A stretch of DNA of 64,000 nucleotides from contig NW_027473494.1 of assembly GCF_050947335.1 (NCBI RefSeq), forward strand, positions 124,001 to 188,000, given 5' to 3'. The stretch is from Megachile rotundata. Its lineage: Eukaryota; Arthropoda; Insecta; Hymenoptera; Megachilidae. How positions within the stretch are numbered: position 1 is the stretch's first letter; each line of letters opens with the position of its first letter. The position numbers and the translations under genes were made by a program. The notes below the pieces were generated by a model. That model was not told the origin of the DNA, ran no database searches, and saw only the letters and a program-made list of their open reading frames with translations. Below are positions 28,320 to 44,446 of this stretch, one piece after another.

Positions 28320-29481
28320 CATATTATTAGCCATATTATGCTTATATGATCGATAGAACGACAATTACTATACTCACTACTCTTATTACTATCAATCTAA
28401 CTCATATTATTAGCCATATTATGCTTATATGATCGATAGAACGACAATTACTATACTTATTACTCTTATTATTATCAATCTAACTCATATTATTAACCAT
28501 ATTATGCTAATATGATCGATAGAAAGACTATTACTATACTTATTACACTCACTATTATCAATCTAACTCATATTATTAACCATATTATGCAGATATGATC
28601 GATAGCACGACATTTACTATACTTATTACTCGTATTATTATCAACCTAACTCATATTATTAGCCATATTATGCTTATATGATCGATAGAAAGACAATCAC
28701 TATACTTATTACTCTTATTATTATCTACCTAACTCATATTATTAGCCATATTATGCTTATATTATCGATAGAACGACAATTACTATACTTATTACTCTTA
28801 TTCTTATAAATCTAACTCATATTATTAGCCATATTATACTTATATGATCGATAGAACGACAATTACTGTACTCATTACTCTTATTATTATCAATCTAACT
28901 CATATTATTAGCCATATTATGCTTAAATGATCGATAGAACGACAATTACTATACTTATTACTCTTATTATTATCTACCTAACTCATATTATTAGCCATAT
29001 TATGCTTATATTATCGATAGAACGACAATTACTATACTTATTACGCTTATTATTATCAATCTAACTCATATTATTAGCCATATTATGCTTATATGATCGA
29101 TAGAACGAGAATTACTATACTCACTACTCTTAGTATTATCAATCTAACTCATATTATTAGCCATATTATGCGTATATTATCGATAGAACGACAATTACTA
29201 TACTCACTGCTCTTATTATTATCAATCTAACTCATATTATTAGCCATATTATGCTTATATGATCGATAGAACGACAATTACTATACTTATTACTCTTATT
29301 ATTATCAATCTAACTCATATTATTAACCATATTATGCTAATATGATCGATAGAACGACAATTACTATACTAATTACACTCACTATTATCAATCTAACTCA
29401 TATTATTAACCATATTATGCAGATACGATCGATAGCACGACATTTACTATACTTATTACTCGTATTATTATCAAGCTAACT
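28320..29481 (+). repeat. Nested 14-mer (1162 bp), first copy inside copy 1
   Basis: GAAAGACTATT occurs at 28523 and 29685, 1162 bp (14 x 83) apart. The monomers between follow the same order in both: GCACGACATTTACTATAC with ACTCGTATT, GAAAGACAATCAC, CTTATAAATC, TATTATACTTATATG, CTTAAATG, ACTCTTAGTATTATC, CAGATACGATCG. This is a tandem 14-mer within the 9.4-kb unit. The equivalent pair in copy 2 lies at 37696-38857 and 38858-40019. Confidence 0.85.
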
Positions 29482-30643
29482 CGTATTATTAGCCATATTA
29501 TGCTTATATGATCGATAGAACGACAATTACTATACTCACTACTCTTATTACTATCAATCTAACTCATATTATTAGCCATATTATGCTTATATGATCGATA
29601 GAACGACAATTACTATACTTATTACTCTTATTATTATCAATCTAACTCATATTATTAACCATATTATGCTAATATGATCGATAGAAAGACTATTACTATA
29701 CTTATTACACTCACTATTATCAATCTAACTCATATTATTAACCATATTATGCAGATATGATCGATAGCACGACATTTACTATACTTATTACTCGTATTAT
29801 TATCAACCTAACTCATATTATTAGCCATATTATGCTTATATGATCGATAGAAAGACAATCACTATACTTATTACTCTTATTATTATCTACCTAACTCATA
29901 TTATTAGCCATATTATGCTTATATTATCGATAGAACGACAATTACTATACTTATTACTCTTATTCTTATAAATCTAACTCATATTATTAGCCATATTATA
30001 CTTATATGATCGATAGAACGACAATTACTGTACTCATTACTCTTATTATTATCAATCTAACTCATATTATTAGCCATATTATGCTTAAATGATCGATAGA
30101 ACGACAATTACTATACTTATTACTCTTATTATTATCTACCTAACTCATATTATTAGCCATATTATGCTTATATTATCGATAGAACGACAATTACTATACT
30201 TATTACGCTTATTATTATCAATCTAACTCATATTATTAGCCATATTATGCTTATATGATCGATAGAACGAGAATTACTATACTCACTACTCTTAGTATTA
30301 TCAATCTAACTCATATTATTAGCCATATTATGCGTATATTATCGATAGAACGACAATTACTATACTCACTGCTCTTATTATTATCAATCTAACTCATATT
30401 ATTAGCCATATTATGCTTATATGATCGATAGAACGACAATTACTATACTTATTACTCTTATTATTATCAATCTAACTCATATTATTAACCATATTATGCT
30501 AATATGATCGATAGAACGACAATTACTATACTAATTACACTCACTATTATCAATCTAACTCATATTATTAACCATATTATGCAGATACGATCGATAGCAC
30601 GACATTTACTATACTTATTACTCGTATTATTATCAAGCTAACT
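29482..30643 (+). repeat. Nested 14-mer (1162 bp), second copy inside copy 1
   Basis: Tandem partner of 28320-29481, followed by a short further match up to about 30825 before the series changes to TATTGTACTTATT monomers. A private TATTTTGC variant near 30745 is absent from the matching place in the 9.4-kb copy 2, which shows it arose after that duplication or was erased there. Confidence 0.84.
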
Positions 30644-33600
30644 CGTATTATTAGCCATATTATGCTTATATGATCGATAGAACGACAATTACTATACTCA
30701 CTACTCTTATTACTATCAATCTAACTCATATTATTAGCCATATTTTGCTTATATGATCGATAGAACGACAATTACTATACTTATTACTCTTATTATTATC
30801 AATCTAACTCATATTATTAACCATATTATGCTTATATGATCGATAGAACGACAATTATTGTACTTATTACTCTTATTATTATCAATCTAAGTCATATTAT
30901 TAGCCATATTATGCTTATATGATCGATAGAACGACAATCACTATACTTATTACTCTTATTATTATCAATCTAACTCATGTTATTAACCATATTATGCTAA
31001 TATGATCGATAGAACGACAATTACTATACTTATTACTCTTATTGTTATCAATCTAACTCATATTATTAACCATATTATGCTAATATGATCGATAGAACGA
31101 CAATTACTATACTTATTACACTCACTATTATCAATCTAACTCATATTATTAACCATATTATGCTTATATGATCGATAGAACGACAATTATTGTACTTATT
31201 ACTCTTATCATTATCGATCTAACTCATATTATTAGCCATATTATGCTTATATGATCGATAGAACGACAATTATTGTACTTATTACTCTTATCATTCTCGA
31301 TCTAACTCATATTATTAGCCATATTATGCTTATATGATCGATAGAACGACAATTACTATACTTATTACTCTTATTGTTATCAATCTAACTCATATTATTA
31401 ACCATATTATGCTAATATGATCGATAGAACGACAATTACTATACTTATTACACTCACTATTATCAATCTAACTCATATTATTAACCATATTATGCTTATA
31501 TGATCGATAGAACGACAATTATTGTACTTATTACTCTTATCATTATCGATCTAACTCATATTATTAGCCATATTATGCTTATATGATCGATAGAACGACA
31601 ATTATTGTACTTATTACTCTTATCATTATCGATCTAACTCATATTATTAGCCACATTATGCTTATATGATCGATAGAACGACAATTACTGTACTCATTAC
31701 TCTTATTATTATCAATCTAACTCATATTATTAGCCATATTATGCTTAAATGATCGATAGAACGACAATTACTATACTTATTACTCTTATCATTATCGATC
31801 TAACTCATATTATTAGCCATATTATGCTTATATGATCGATAGAACGACAATTACTATACTTATTTCTCTTATTATTATGAATCTAACTCATATTATTAGA
31901 CATATTATGCTTATATGATCGATGGAACTACAATTACTATACTCATTACTCTTATCATTATCAATCCAACTCATATTATTACCCATATTATGCTCATATG
32001 ATCGATAGAACGACAATTACTATACCTATTACACTCACTATTATCAATCTAACTCATATTATTAGCCATACTATGCAGATATGATCGATAGCACGACATT
32101 TACTATATTTATTACGCTTATTATTATCAACCTAACTCATATTATTAGCCATATTATGCTTATATGATCGATAGAACGAGAATTACTATACTCACTACTC
32201 TTAGTATTATCAATCTAACTCATATTATTAGCCATATTATGCTTAAATGATCGATAGAACGACAATTACTATACTTATTACTCTTATTATTATCTACCTA
32301 ACTCATATTATTAGCCATATTATGCTTATATTATCGATAGAACGACAATTACTATACTTATTACGCTTATTATTATCAACCTAACTCATATTATTAGCCA
32401 TATTATGCTTATATGATCGATAGAACGAGAATTACTATACTCACTACTCTTAGTATTATCAATCTAACTCATATTATTAGCCATATTATGCGTATATTAT
32501 CGATAGAACGACAATTACTATACTCACTACTCTTATTATTATCAATCTAACTCATATTATTAGCCATATTATGCTTATATGATCGATAGAACGACAATTA
32601 CTATACTTATTACTCTTATTATTATCAATCTAACTCATATTATTAACCATATTATGCTAATATGATCGATAGAACGACAATTACTATACTAATTACACTC
32701 ACTATTATCAATCTAACTCATATTATTAACCATATTATGCAGATACGATCGATAGCACGACATTTACTATACTTATTACTCGTATTATTATCAAGCCAAC
32801 TCGTATTATTAGCCATATTATGCTTATATGATCGATAGAACGACAATTACTATACTCACTACTCTTATTACTATCAATCTAACTCATATTATTAGCCATA
32901 TTATGCTTATATGATCGATAGAACGACAATTACTATACTTATTACTCTTATTATTATCAATCTAACTCATATTATTAACCATATTATGCTTATATGATCG
33001 CTAGAACGACAATTATTGTACTTATTACTCTTATTATTATCAGACTAAGTCATATTATTAGCCATATTATGCTTATATGATCGATAGAACGACAATCACT
33101 ATACTTATTACTCTTATTATTATCAATCTAACTCATGTTATTAACCATATTATGCTAATATGATCGATAGAACGACAATTACTATACTTATTACTCTTAT
33201 TGTTATCAATTTAACTCATATTATTAACCATATTATGCTAATATGATCGATAGAACGACAATTACTATACTTATTACACTCACTATTATCAATCTAACTC
33301 ATATTATTAACCATATTATGCTTATATGATCGATAGAACGACAATTATTGTACTTATTACTCTTATCATTATCGATCTAACTCATATTATTAGCCATATT
33401 ATGCTTATATGATCGATAGAACGACAATTATTGTACTTATTACTCTTATCATTATCGATCTAACTCATATTATTAGCCATATTATGCTTATATGATCGAT
33501 AGAACGACAATTACTATACTTATTACTCTTATTGTTATCAATCTAACTCATATTCTTAGCCATATTATGCTTATATGATCGATAGAACGACAATTACTAT

Positions 33601-36600
33601 ACTCACTACTCTTATTATTATCAATCTAACTCATATTATTAGCCATATTATGCTTATATGATCGATAGAACGACAATTACTATACTTATTACTCTTATTA
33701 TTATCAATCTAACTCATATTATTAACCATATTATGCTAATATGATCGATAGAACGACAATTACTATACTTATTACACTCACTATTATCAATCTAACTCAT
33801 ATTATTAACCATATTATGCAGATATGATCGATAGCACGACATTTACTATACTTATTACTCGTAATATTATCAACCTAACTCATATTATTAGCCATATTAT
33901 GCTTATATGATCGATAGAAAGACAATCACTATACTTATTACTCTTATTATTATCTACCTAACTCATATTATTAGCCATATTATGCTTATATTATCGATAG
34001 AACGACAATTACTATACTTATTACTCTTATTATTATAAATCTAACTCATATTATTAGCCACATTATGCTTATATGATCGATAGAACGACAATTACTGTAC
34101 TCATTACTCTTATTATTATCAATCTAACTCATATTATTAGCCATATTATGCTTAAATGATCGATAGAACGACAATTACTATACTTATTACTCTTATCATT
34201 ATCGATCTAACTCATATTATTAGCCATATTATGCTTATATGATCGATAGAACGACAATTACTATACTTATTTCTCTTATTATTATGAATCTAACTCATAT
34301 TATTAGACATATTATGCTTATATGATCGATGGAACTACAATTACTATACTCATTACTCTTATCATTATCAATCCAACTCATATTATTACCCATATTATGC
34401 TCATATGATCGATAGAACGACAATTACTATACCTATTACACTCACTATTATCAATCTAACTCATATTATTAACCATATTATGCAGATATGATCGATAGCA
34501 CGACATTTACTATATTTATTACGCTTATTATTATCAACCTAACTCATATTATTAGCCATATTATGCTTATATGATCGATAGAACGACAATTACTATACTT
34601 ATTACTCTTATTATTATAAATCTAACTCATATTATTAGCCATATTATGCTTATATTATCGATAGAACGACAATTACTATACTTATTACTCTTATTATTAT
34701 CAATCTAACTCATATTATTAGCCATATTGTGCTTATATGAGCGATAGAACGACAATTACTATATTTATTACACTCACTATTATCAATCTAACTCATATTA
34801 TTGACCATATAATGCAGATATGATCGATAGAACGACAATTACTATACTCATTACTCTTATTATTATCAATCTAACTCATGCTATTAGCCATATTATGGTT
34901 ATATGATCGATATAACGACAATTACTATACTTATTACTCTTATTATTATCAATCTAACTGATATTATGAACCATATTATGCAGATATGATCGATAGAACG
35001 ACAATTACTATATTTATTACTCTCATTATTATAAATCTAACTCATAGTATTAGCCATATTATGCTTATATGATCGATAGTACGACAATTACTATACTCAT
35101 TGCTCTTATTATTATCAATCTAACTCATATTATTAACCATATTATGCAATTATGATCGATAGAACGACAATTACTATACTTATTACACTTATTATTATCA
35201 ATCTAACTCATATTATTAGCCATATTATGCTTATATGATCGATAGAACGACAATTACTATACTCACTACTCTTATTACTATCAATCTAACTCATATTATT
35301 AGCCATATTATGCTTATATGATCGATAGAACGACAATTACTATACTTATTACTCTTATTATTATCAATCTAACTCATATTATTAATCATATTATGCTAAT
35401 GTGATCGAGAGAAAGACTATTACTATACTTATTACACTCACTATTATCAATCTAACTCATATTATTAACCATATTATGCAGATATGATCGATAGCACGAC
35501 ATTTACTATACTTATTACTCGTATTATTATCAACCTAACTCATATTATTAGCCATATTATGCTTATATGATCGATAGAAAGACAATCACTATACTTATTA
35601 CTCTTATTATTATCTACCTAACTCATATTATTAGCCATATTATGCTTATATTATCGATAGAACGACAATTACTATACTTATTACTCTTATTCTTATAAAT
35701 CTAACTCATATTATTAGCCATATTATACGTATATGATCGATAGAACGACAATTACTGTACTCATTACTCTTATTATTATCAATCTAACTCATATTATTAG
35801 CCATATTATGCTTAAATGATCGATAGAACGACAATTACTATACTTATTACTCTTATTATTATCTACCTAACTCATATTATTAGCCATATTATGCTTATAT
35901 TATCGATAGAACGACAATTACTATACTTATTACGCTTATTATTATCAATCTAACTCATATTATTAGCCATATTATGCTTATATGATCGATAGAACGAGAA
36001 TTACTATACTCACTACTCTTAGTATTATCAATCTAACTCATATTATTAGCCATATTATGCGTATATTATCGATAGAACGACAATTACTATACTCACTGCT
36101 CTTATTATTATCAATCTAACTCATATTATTAGCCATATTATGCTTATATGATCGATAGAACGACAATTACTATACTCACTACTCTTAGTATTATCAATCT
36201 AACTCATATTATTAGCCATATTATGCGTATATTATCGATAGAACGACAATTACTATACTTATTACTCTTATTATTATCAATCTAACTCATATTATTGACC
36301 ATATTATGCAGATATGATCGATAGAACGACAATTACTATACTTATTACTCTTATTATTATCAATCTAAGTCATATTATTAGCCATATTATGCTTATATGA
36401 TCGATAGAACGACAATCACTATACTTATTACTCTTATTATTATCAATCTAACTCATGTTATTAACCATATTATGCTAATATGATCGATAGAACGACAATT
36501 ATTGTACTTATTACTCTTATCATTATCGATCTAACTCATATTATTAGCCATATTATGCTTATATGATAGATAGAACGACAATTACTGTACTCATTACTCT

Positions 36601-36868
36601 TATTATTATCAATCTAACTCATATTATTAGCCATATTATGCTTAAATGATCGATAGAACGACAATTACTATACTTATTACTCTTATCATTATCGATCTAA
36701 CTCATATTATTAGCCATATTATGCTTATATGATCGATAGAACGACAATTACTATACTTATTACTCTTATTATTATGAATCTAACTCATATTATTAGACAT
36801 ATTATGCTTATATGATCGATAGAACTACAATTACTATACTCATTACTCTTATCATTATCAATCCAACT

Positions 36869-36878
36869 CATATTACCC
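36869..36878 (+). other. 3-bp deletion in monomer, copy 3
   Basis: Identical deletion at exactly 9376 bp from copy 2, as expected from the 9.4-kb tandem duplication; cores at 36814 and 36894 are 80 bp apart. Confidence 0.93.
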
Positions 36879-37695
36879 ATATTATGCTCATATGATCGAT
36901 AGAACGACAATTACTATACCTATTACACTCACTATTATCAATCTAACTCATATTATTAACCATATTATGCAGATATGATCGATAGCACGACATTTACTAT
37001 ATTTATTACGCTTATTATTATCAACCTAACTCATATTATTAGCCATATTATGCTTATATGATCGATAGAACGACAATTACTATACTTATTACTCTTATTA
37101 TTATAAATCTAACTCATATTATTAGCCATATTATGCTTATATTATCGATAGAACGACAATTACTATACTTATTACTCTTATTATTATCAATCTAACTCAT
37201 ATTATTAGCCATATTGTGCTTATATGAGCGATAGAACGACAATTACTATATTTATTACACTCACTATTATCAATCTAACTCATATTATTGACCATATAAT
37301 GCAGATATGATCGATAGAACGACAATTACTATACTCATTACTCTTATTATTATCAATCTAACTCATGCTATTAGCCATATTATGGTTATATGATCGATAT
37401 AACGACAATTACTATACTTATTACTCTTATTATTATCAATCTAACTGATATTATGAACCATATTATGCAGATATGATCGATAGAACGACAATTACTATAT
37501 TTATTACTCTCATTATTATAAATCTAACTCATAGTATTAGCCATATTATGCTTATATGATCGATAGTACGACAATTACTATACTCATTGCTCTTATTATT
37601 ATCAATCTAACTCATATTATTAACCATATTATGCAATTATGATCGATAGAACGACAATTACTATACTTATTACACTTATTATTATCAATCTAACT

Positions 37696-38857
37696 CATAT
37701 TATTAGCCATATTATGCTTATATGATCGATAGAACGACAATTACTATACTCACTACTCTTATTACTATCAATCTAACTCATATTATTAGCCATATTATGC
37801 TTATATGATCGATAGAACGACAATTACTATACTTATTACTCTTATTATTATCAATCTAACTCATATTATTAACCATATTATGCTAATATGATCGATAGAA
37901 AGACTATTACTATACTTATTACACTCACTATTATCAATCTAACTCATATTATTAACCATATTATGCAGATATGATCGATAGCACGACATTTACTATACTT
38001 ATTACTCGTATTATTATCAACCTAACTCATATTATTAGCCATATTATGCTTATATGATCGATAGAAAGACAATCACTATACTTATTACTCTTATTATTAT
38101 CTACCTAACTCATATTATTAGCCATATTATGCTTATATTATCGATAGAACGACAATTACTATACTTATTACTCTTATTCTTATAAATCTAACTCATATTA
38201 TTAGCCATATTATACTTATATGATCGATAGAACGACAATTACTGTACTCATTACTCTTATTATTATCAATCTAACTCATATTATTAGCCATATTATGCTT
38301 AAATGATCGATAGAACGACAATTACTATACTTATTACTCTTATTATTATCTACCTAACTCATATTATTAGCCATATTATGCTTATATTATCGATAGAACG
38401 ACAATTACTATACTTATTACGCTTATTATTATCAATCTAACTCATATTATTAGCCATATTATGCTTATATGATCGATAGAACGAGAATTACTATACTCAC
38501 TACTCTTAGTATTATCAATCTAACTCATATTATTAGCCATATTATGCGTATATTATCGATAGAACGACAATTACTATACTCACTGCTCTTATTATTATCA
38601 ATCTAACTCATATTATTAGCCATATTATGCTTATATGATCGATAGAACGACAATTACTATACTTATTACTCTTATTATTATCAATCTAACTCATATTATT
38701 AACCATATTATGCTAATATGATCGATAGAACGACAATTACTATACTAATTACACTCACTATTATCAATCTAACTCATATTATTAACCATATTATGCAGAT
38801 ACGATCGATAGCACGACATTTACTATACTTATTACTCGTATTATTATCAAGCTAACT
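37696..38857 (+). repeat. Nested 14-mer, first copy inside copy 2
   Basis: Counterpart of 28320-29481 at an offset of 9376 bp, with GAAAGAC at 37899. Its presence in both 9.4-kb copies shows that the 14-mer duplication came before the 9.4-kb duplication. Confidence 0.84.
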
Positions 38858-40019
38858 CGTATTATTAGCCATATTATGCTTATATGATCGATAGAACGAC
38901 AATTACTATACTCACTACTCTTATTACTATCAATCTAACTCATATTATTAGCCATATTATGCTTATATGATCGATAGAACGACAATTACTATACTTATTA
39001 CTCTTATTATTATCAATCTAACTCATATTATTAACCATATTATGCTAATATGATCGATAGAAAGACTATTACTATACTTATTACACTCACTATTATCAAT
39101 CTAACTCATATTATTAACCATATTATGCAGATATGATCGATAGCACGACATTTACTATACTTATTACTCGTATTATTATCAACCTAACTCATATTATTAG
39201 CCATATTATGCTTATATGATCGATAGAAAGACAATCACTATACTTATTACTCTTATTATTATCTACCTAACTCATATTATTAGCCATATTATGCTTATAT
39301 TATCGATAGAACGACAATTACTATACTTATTACTCTTATTCTTATAAATCTAACTCATATTATTAGCCATATTATACTTATATGATCGATAGAACGACAA
39401 TTACTGTACTCATTACTCTTATTATTATCAATCTAACTCATATTATTAGCCATATTATGCTTAAATGATCGATAGAACGACAATTACTATACTTATTACT
39501 CTTATTATTATCTACCTAACTCATATTATTAGCCATATTATGCTTATATTATCGATAGAACGACAATTACTATACTTATTACGCTTATTATTATCAATCT
39601 AACTCATATTATTAGCCATATTATGCTTATATGATCGATAGAACGAGAATTACTATACTCACTACTCTTAGTATTATCAATCTAACTCATATTATTAGCC
39701 ATATTATGCGTATATTATCGATAGAACGACAATTACTATACTCACTGCTCTTATTATTATCAATCTAACTCATATTATTAGCCATATTATGCTTATATGA
39801 TCGATAGAACGACAATTACTATACTTATTACTCTTATTATTATCAATCTAACTCATATTATTAACCATATTATGCTAATATGATCGATAGAACGACAATT
39901 ACTATACTAATTACACTCACTATTATCAATCTAACTCATATTATTAACCATATTATGCAGATACGATCGATAGCACGACATTTACTATACTTATTACTCG
40001 TATTATTATCAAGCTAACT
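38858..40019 (+). repeat. Nested 14-mer, second copy inside copy 2
   Basis: Counterpart of 29482-30643 at an offset of 9376 bp, with GAAAGAC at 39061. It ends with the AAGCTAACTCG monomer and passes into the TATTACTATC monomer, as in copy 1. Confidence 0.84.
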
Positions 40020-41555
40020 CGTATTATTAGCCATATTATGCTTATATGATCGATAGAACGACAATTACTATACTCACTACTCTTATTACTATCAATCTAA
40101 CTCATATTATTAGCCATATTATGCTTATATGATCGATAGAACGACAATTACTATACTTATTACTCTTATTATTATCAATCTAACTCATATTATTAACCAT
40201 ATTATGCTTATATGATCGATAGAACGACAATTATTGTACTTATTACTCTTATTATTATCAATCTAAGTCATATTATTAGCCATATTATGCTTATATGATC
40301 GATAGAACGACAATCACTATACTTATTACTCTTATTATTATCAATCTAACTCATGTTATTAACCATATTATGCTAATATGATCGATAGAACGACAATTAC
40401 TATACTTATTACTCTTATTGTTATCAATCTAACTCATATTATTAACCATATTATGCTAATATGATCGATAGAACGACAATTACTATACTTATTACACTCA
40501 CTATTATCAATCTAACTCATATTATTAACCATATTATGCTTATATGATCGATAGAACGACAATTATTGTACTTATTACTCTTATCATTATCGATCTAACT
40601 CATATTATTAGCCATATTATGCTTATATGATCGATAGAACGACAATTATTGTACTTATTACTCTTATCATTATCGATCTAACTCATATTATTAGCCATAT
40701 TATGCTTATATGATCGATAGAACGACAATTACTATACTTATTACTCTTATTGTTATCAATCTAACTCATATTATTAACCATATTATGCTAATATGATCGA
40801 TAGAACGACAATTACTATACTTATTACACTCACTATTATCAATCTAACTCATATTATTAACCATATTATGCTTATATGATCGATAGAACGACAATTATTG
40901 TACTTATTACTCTTATCATTATCGATCTAACTCATATTATTAGCCATATTATGCTTATATGATCGATAGAACGACAATTATTGTACTTATTACTCTTATC
41001 ATTATCGATCTAACTCATATTATTAGCCACATTATGCTTATATGATCGATAGAACGACAATTACTGTACTCATTACTCTTATTATTATCAATCTAACTCA
41101 TATTATTAGCCATATTATGCTTAAATGATCGATAGAACGACAATTACTATACTTATTACTCTTATCATTATCGATCTAACTCATATTATTAGCCATATTA
41201 TGCTTATATGATCGATAGAACGACAATTACTATACTTATTTCTCTTATTATTATGAATCTAACTCATATTATTAGACATATTATGCTTATATGATCGATG
41301 GAACTACAATTACTATACTCATTACTCTTATCATTATCAATCCAACTCATATTATTACCCATATTATGCTCATATGATCGATAGAACGACAATTACTATA
41401 CCTATTACACTCACTATTATCAATCTAACTCATATTATTAACCATATTATGCAGATATGATCGATAGCACGACATTTACTATATTTATTACGCTTATTAT
41501 TATCAACCTAACTCATATTATTAGCCATATTATGCTTATATGATCGATAGAACGA

Positions 41556-43550
41556 CAATTACTATACTTATTACTCTTATTATTATAAATCTAACTCATA
41601 TTATTAGCCATATTATGCTTATATTATCGATAGAACGACAATTACTATACTTATTACTCTTATTATTATCAATCTAACTCATATTATTAGCCATATTGTG
41701 CTTATATGAGCGATAGAACGACAATTACTATATTTATTACACTCACTATTATCAATCTAACTCATATTATTGACCATATAATGCAGATATGATCGATAGA
41801 ACGACAATTACTATACTCATTACTCTTATTATTATCAATCTAACTCATGCTATTAGCCATATTATGGTTATATGATCGATATAACGACAATTACTATACT
41901 TATTACTCTTATTATTATCAATCTAACTGATATTATGAAGCATATTATGCAGATATGATCGATAGAACGACAATTACTATATTTATTACTCTCATTATTA
42001 TAAATCTAACTCATAGTATTAGGCATATTATGCTTATATGATCGATAGTACGACAATTACTATACTCATTGCTGTTATTATTATCAATCTAACTCATATT
42101 ATTAACCATATTATGCAATTATGATCGATAGAACGACAATTACTATACTTATTACACTTATTATTATCAATCTAACTCATATTATTAGCCATATTATGCT
42201 TATATGATCGATAGAACGACAATTACTATACTCACTACTCTTATTACTATCAATCTAACTCATATTATTAGCCATATTATGCTTATATGATCGATAGAAC
42301 GACAATTACTATACTTATTACTCTTATTATTATCAATCTAACTCATATTATTAATCATATTATGCTAATGTGATCGAGAGAAAGACTATTACTATACTTA
42401 TTACACTCACTATTATCAATCTAACTCATATTATTAACCATATTATGCAGATATGATCGATAGCACGACATTTACTATACTTATTACTCGTATTATTATC
42501 AACCTAACTCATATTATTAGCCATATTATGCTTATATGATCGATAGAAAGACAATCACTATACTTATTACTCTTATTATTATCTACCTAACTCATATTAT
42601 TAGCCATATTATGCTTATATTATCGATAGAACGACAATTACTATACTTATTACTCTTATTCTTATAAATCTAACTCATATTATTAGCCATATTATACGTA
42701 TATGATCGATAGAACGACAATTACTGTACTCATTACTCTTATTATTATCAATCTAACTCATATTATTAGCCATATTATGCTTAAATGATCGATAGAACGA
42801 CAATTACTATACTTATTACTCTTATTATTATCTACCTAACTCATATTATTAGCCATATTATGCTTATATTATCGATAGAACGACAATTACTATACTTATT
42901 ACGCTTATTATTATCAATCTAACTCATATTATTAGCCATATTATGCTTATATGATCGATAGAACGAGAATTACTATACTCACTACTCTTAGTATTATCAA
43001 TCTAACTCATATTATTAGCCATATTATGCGTATATTATCGATAGAACGACAATTACTATACTCACTGCTCTTATTATTATCAATCTAACTCATATTATTA
43101 GCCATATTATGCTTATATGATCGATAGAACGACAATTACTATACTCACTACTCTTAGTATTATCAATCTAACTCATATTATTAGCCATATTATGCGTATA
43201 TTATCGATAGAACGACAATTACTATACTTATTACTCTTATTATTATCAATCTAACTCATATTATTGACCATATTATGCAGATATGATCGATAGAACGACA
43301 ATTACTATTCTTATTACTCTTATTATTATCAATCTAAGTCATATTATTAGCCATATTATGCTTATATGATCGATAGAACGACAATCACTATACTTATTAC
43401 TCTTATTATTATCAATCTAACTCATGTTATTAACCATATTATGCTAATATGATCGATAGAACGACAATTATTGTACTTATTACTCTTATCATTATCGATC
43501 TAACTCATATTATTAGCCATATTATGCTTATATGATAGATAGAACGACAA
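41556..43550 (+). repeat. Partial third copy of the 9.4-kb unit interior
   Basis: Matches 34587-36581 at an offset of 6969 bp (84 x 83 - 3). CGATGGAACTAC (34327 and 41296), GAGAGAAAGACTATT (35412 and 42381) and the damaged core GATAGATAG (36565 and 43534) align. It diverges just after GATAGATAGAACGACAATTA, where the third copy has TATTGTACTT in place of TACTGTACTC. Private substitutions include TGAAGCATATT near 41938 and TTGCTGTTATT near 42070. Confidence 0.84.
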
Positions 43551-44446
43551 TTATTGTACTTATTACTCTTATCATTATCGATCTAACTCATATTATTAGC
43601 CATATTATGCTTATATTATCGATAGAACTACAATTACTATACTTATTACTGTTATTATTATGAATCTAACTCATATTATTAGACATATTATGCTTATATG
43701 ATCGATAGAACTACAATTACTATACTCATTACTCTTATCATTATCAATCCAACTCATATTATTACCCATATTATGCTCATATGATCGATAGAACGACAAT
43801 TACTATACTTATTACACTCACTATTATCAATCTAACTCATATTATTAACCATATTATGCAGATATGATCGATAGCACGACACTTACTATATTTATTACGC
43901 TTATTATTATCAACCTAACTAATATTATTAGCCATATTATGCTTATATGATCGATAGAACGACAATTACTATACTCACTGCTCTTATTATTATCAATCTA
44001 ACTCATATTATTGACCATATTATGCAGATATGATCGATAGAACGACAATTACTATACTTATTACTCTTATTATTATCAATCTAAGTCATATTATTACCCA
44101 TATTATGCTCATATGATCGATAGAACGACAATTACTATACCTATTACACTCACTATTATCAATCTAACTCATATTATTAACCATATTATGCAGATATGAT
44201 CGATAGCACGACATTTACTATATTTATTACGCTTATTATTATCAACCTAACTCATATTATTAGCCATATTATGCTTATATGATCGATAGAACGACAATTA
44301 CTATACTTATTACTCTTATTATTATAAATCTAACTCATATTATTAGCCATATTATGCTTATATTATCGATAGAACGACAATTACTATACTTATTACTCTT
44401 ATTATTATCAATCTAACTCATATTATTAGCCATATTGTGCTTATAT
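43534..44446 (+). repeat. 11-monomer segment repeated at 47020-47932
   Basis: Matches 47020-47932 at an offset of 3486 bp (42 x 83). Shared rare markers are GATAGATAG (43534 and 47020) and CGACACTTACTATATT (43878 and 47364), followed by the ordered CTATTATTAGCC, CTGCTC and ATTATTACCC monomers. The match ends inside TTGTGCTTATATGA, where this copy has the variant core GAGCGATAG and the other has the normal GATCGATAG. Confidence 0.83.

Larger units (their letters stand above)
22830..32205 (+). repeat. 113-monomer (9376 bp) tandem duplication, copy 1
   Basis: First copy of a 9376-bp segment (113 x 83 - 3) repeated immediately as 32206-41555. Many independent rare variants line up at this one offset: AAGCCAACTCG (23417 and 32793), CAGACTAAG (23665 and 33041), CGATGGAACTAC (24951 and 34327), the 3-bp deletion (27493 and 36869) and GAAAGAC (28523 and 37899). 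I noticed only a handful of substitutions between copies, for example near 23625/33001, 25999, 26734, 27905, 30745, 31277 and 32071, so identity looks above 99.8%. The junction is approximate (within about 50 bp). Confidence 0.88.
32206..41555 (+). repeat. 113-monomer (9376 bp) tandem duplication, copy 2
   Basis: Second, directly adjacent copy of 22830-32205. The start is placed where ACTCTTAGTATTATC sequence gives way to the CTTAAATGATCG monomer, and the end where copy 1 has ACGAGAATTACTATACTCAC but this copy has ordinary ACGACAATTAC. Past its end the array does not begin a third full copy but re-enters the unit at an internal point (see 41556-43550). Confidence 0.87.
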
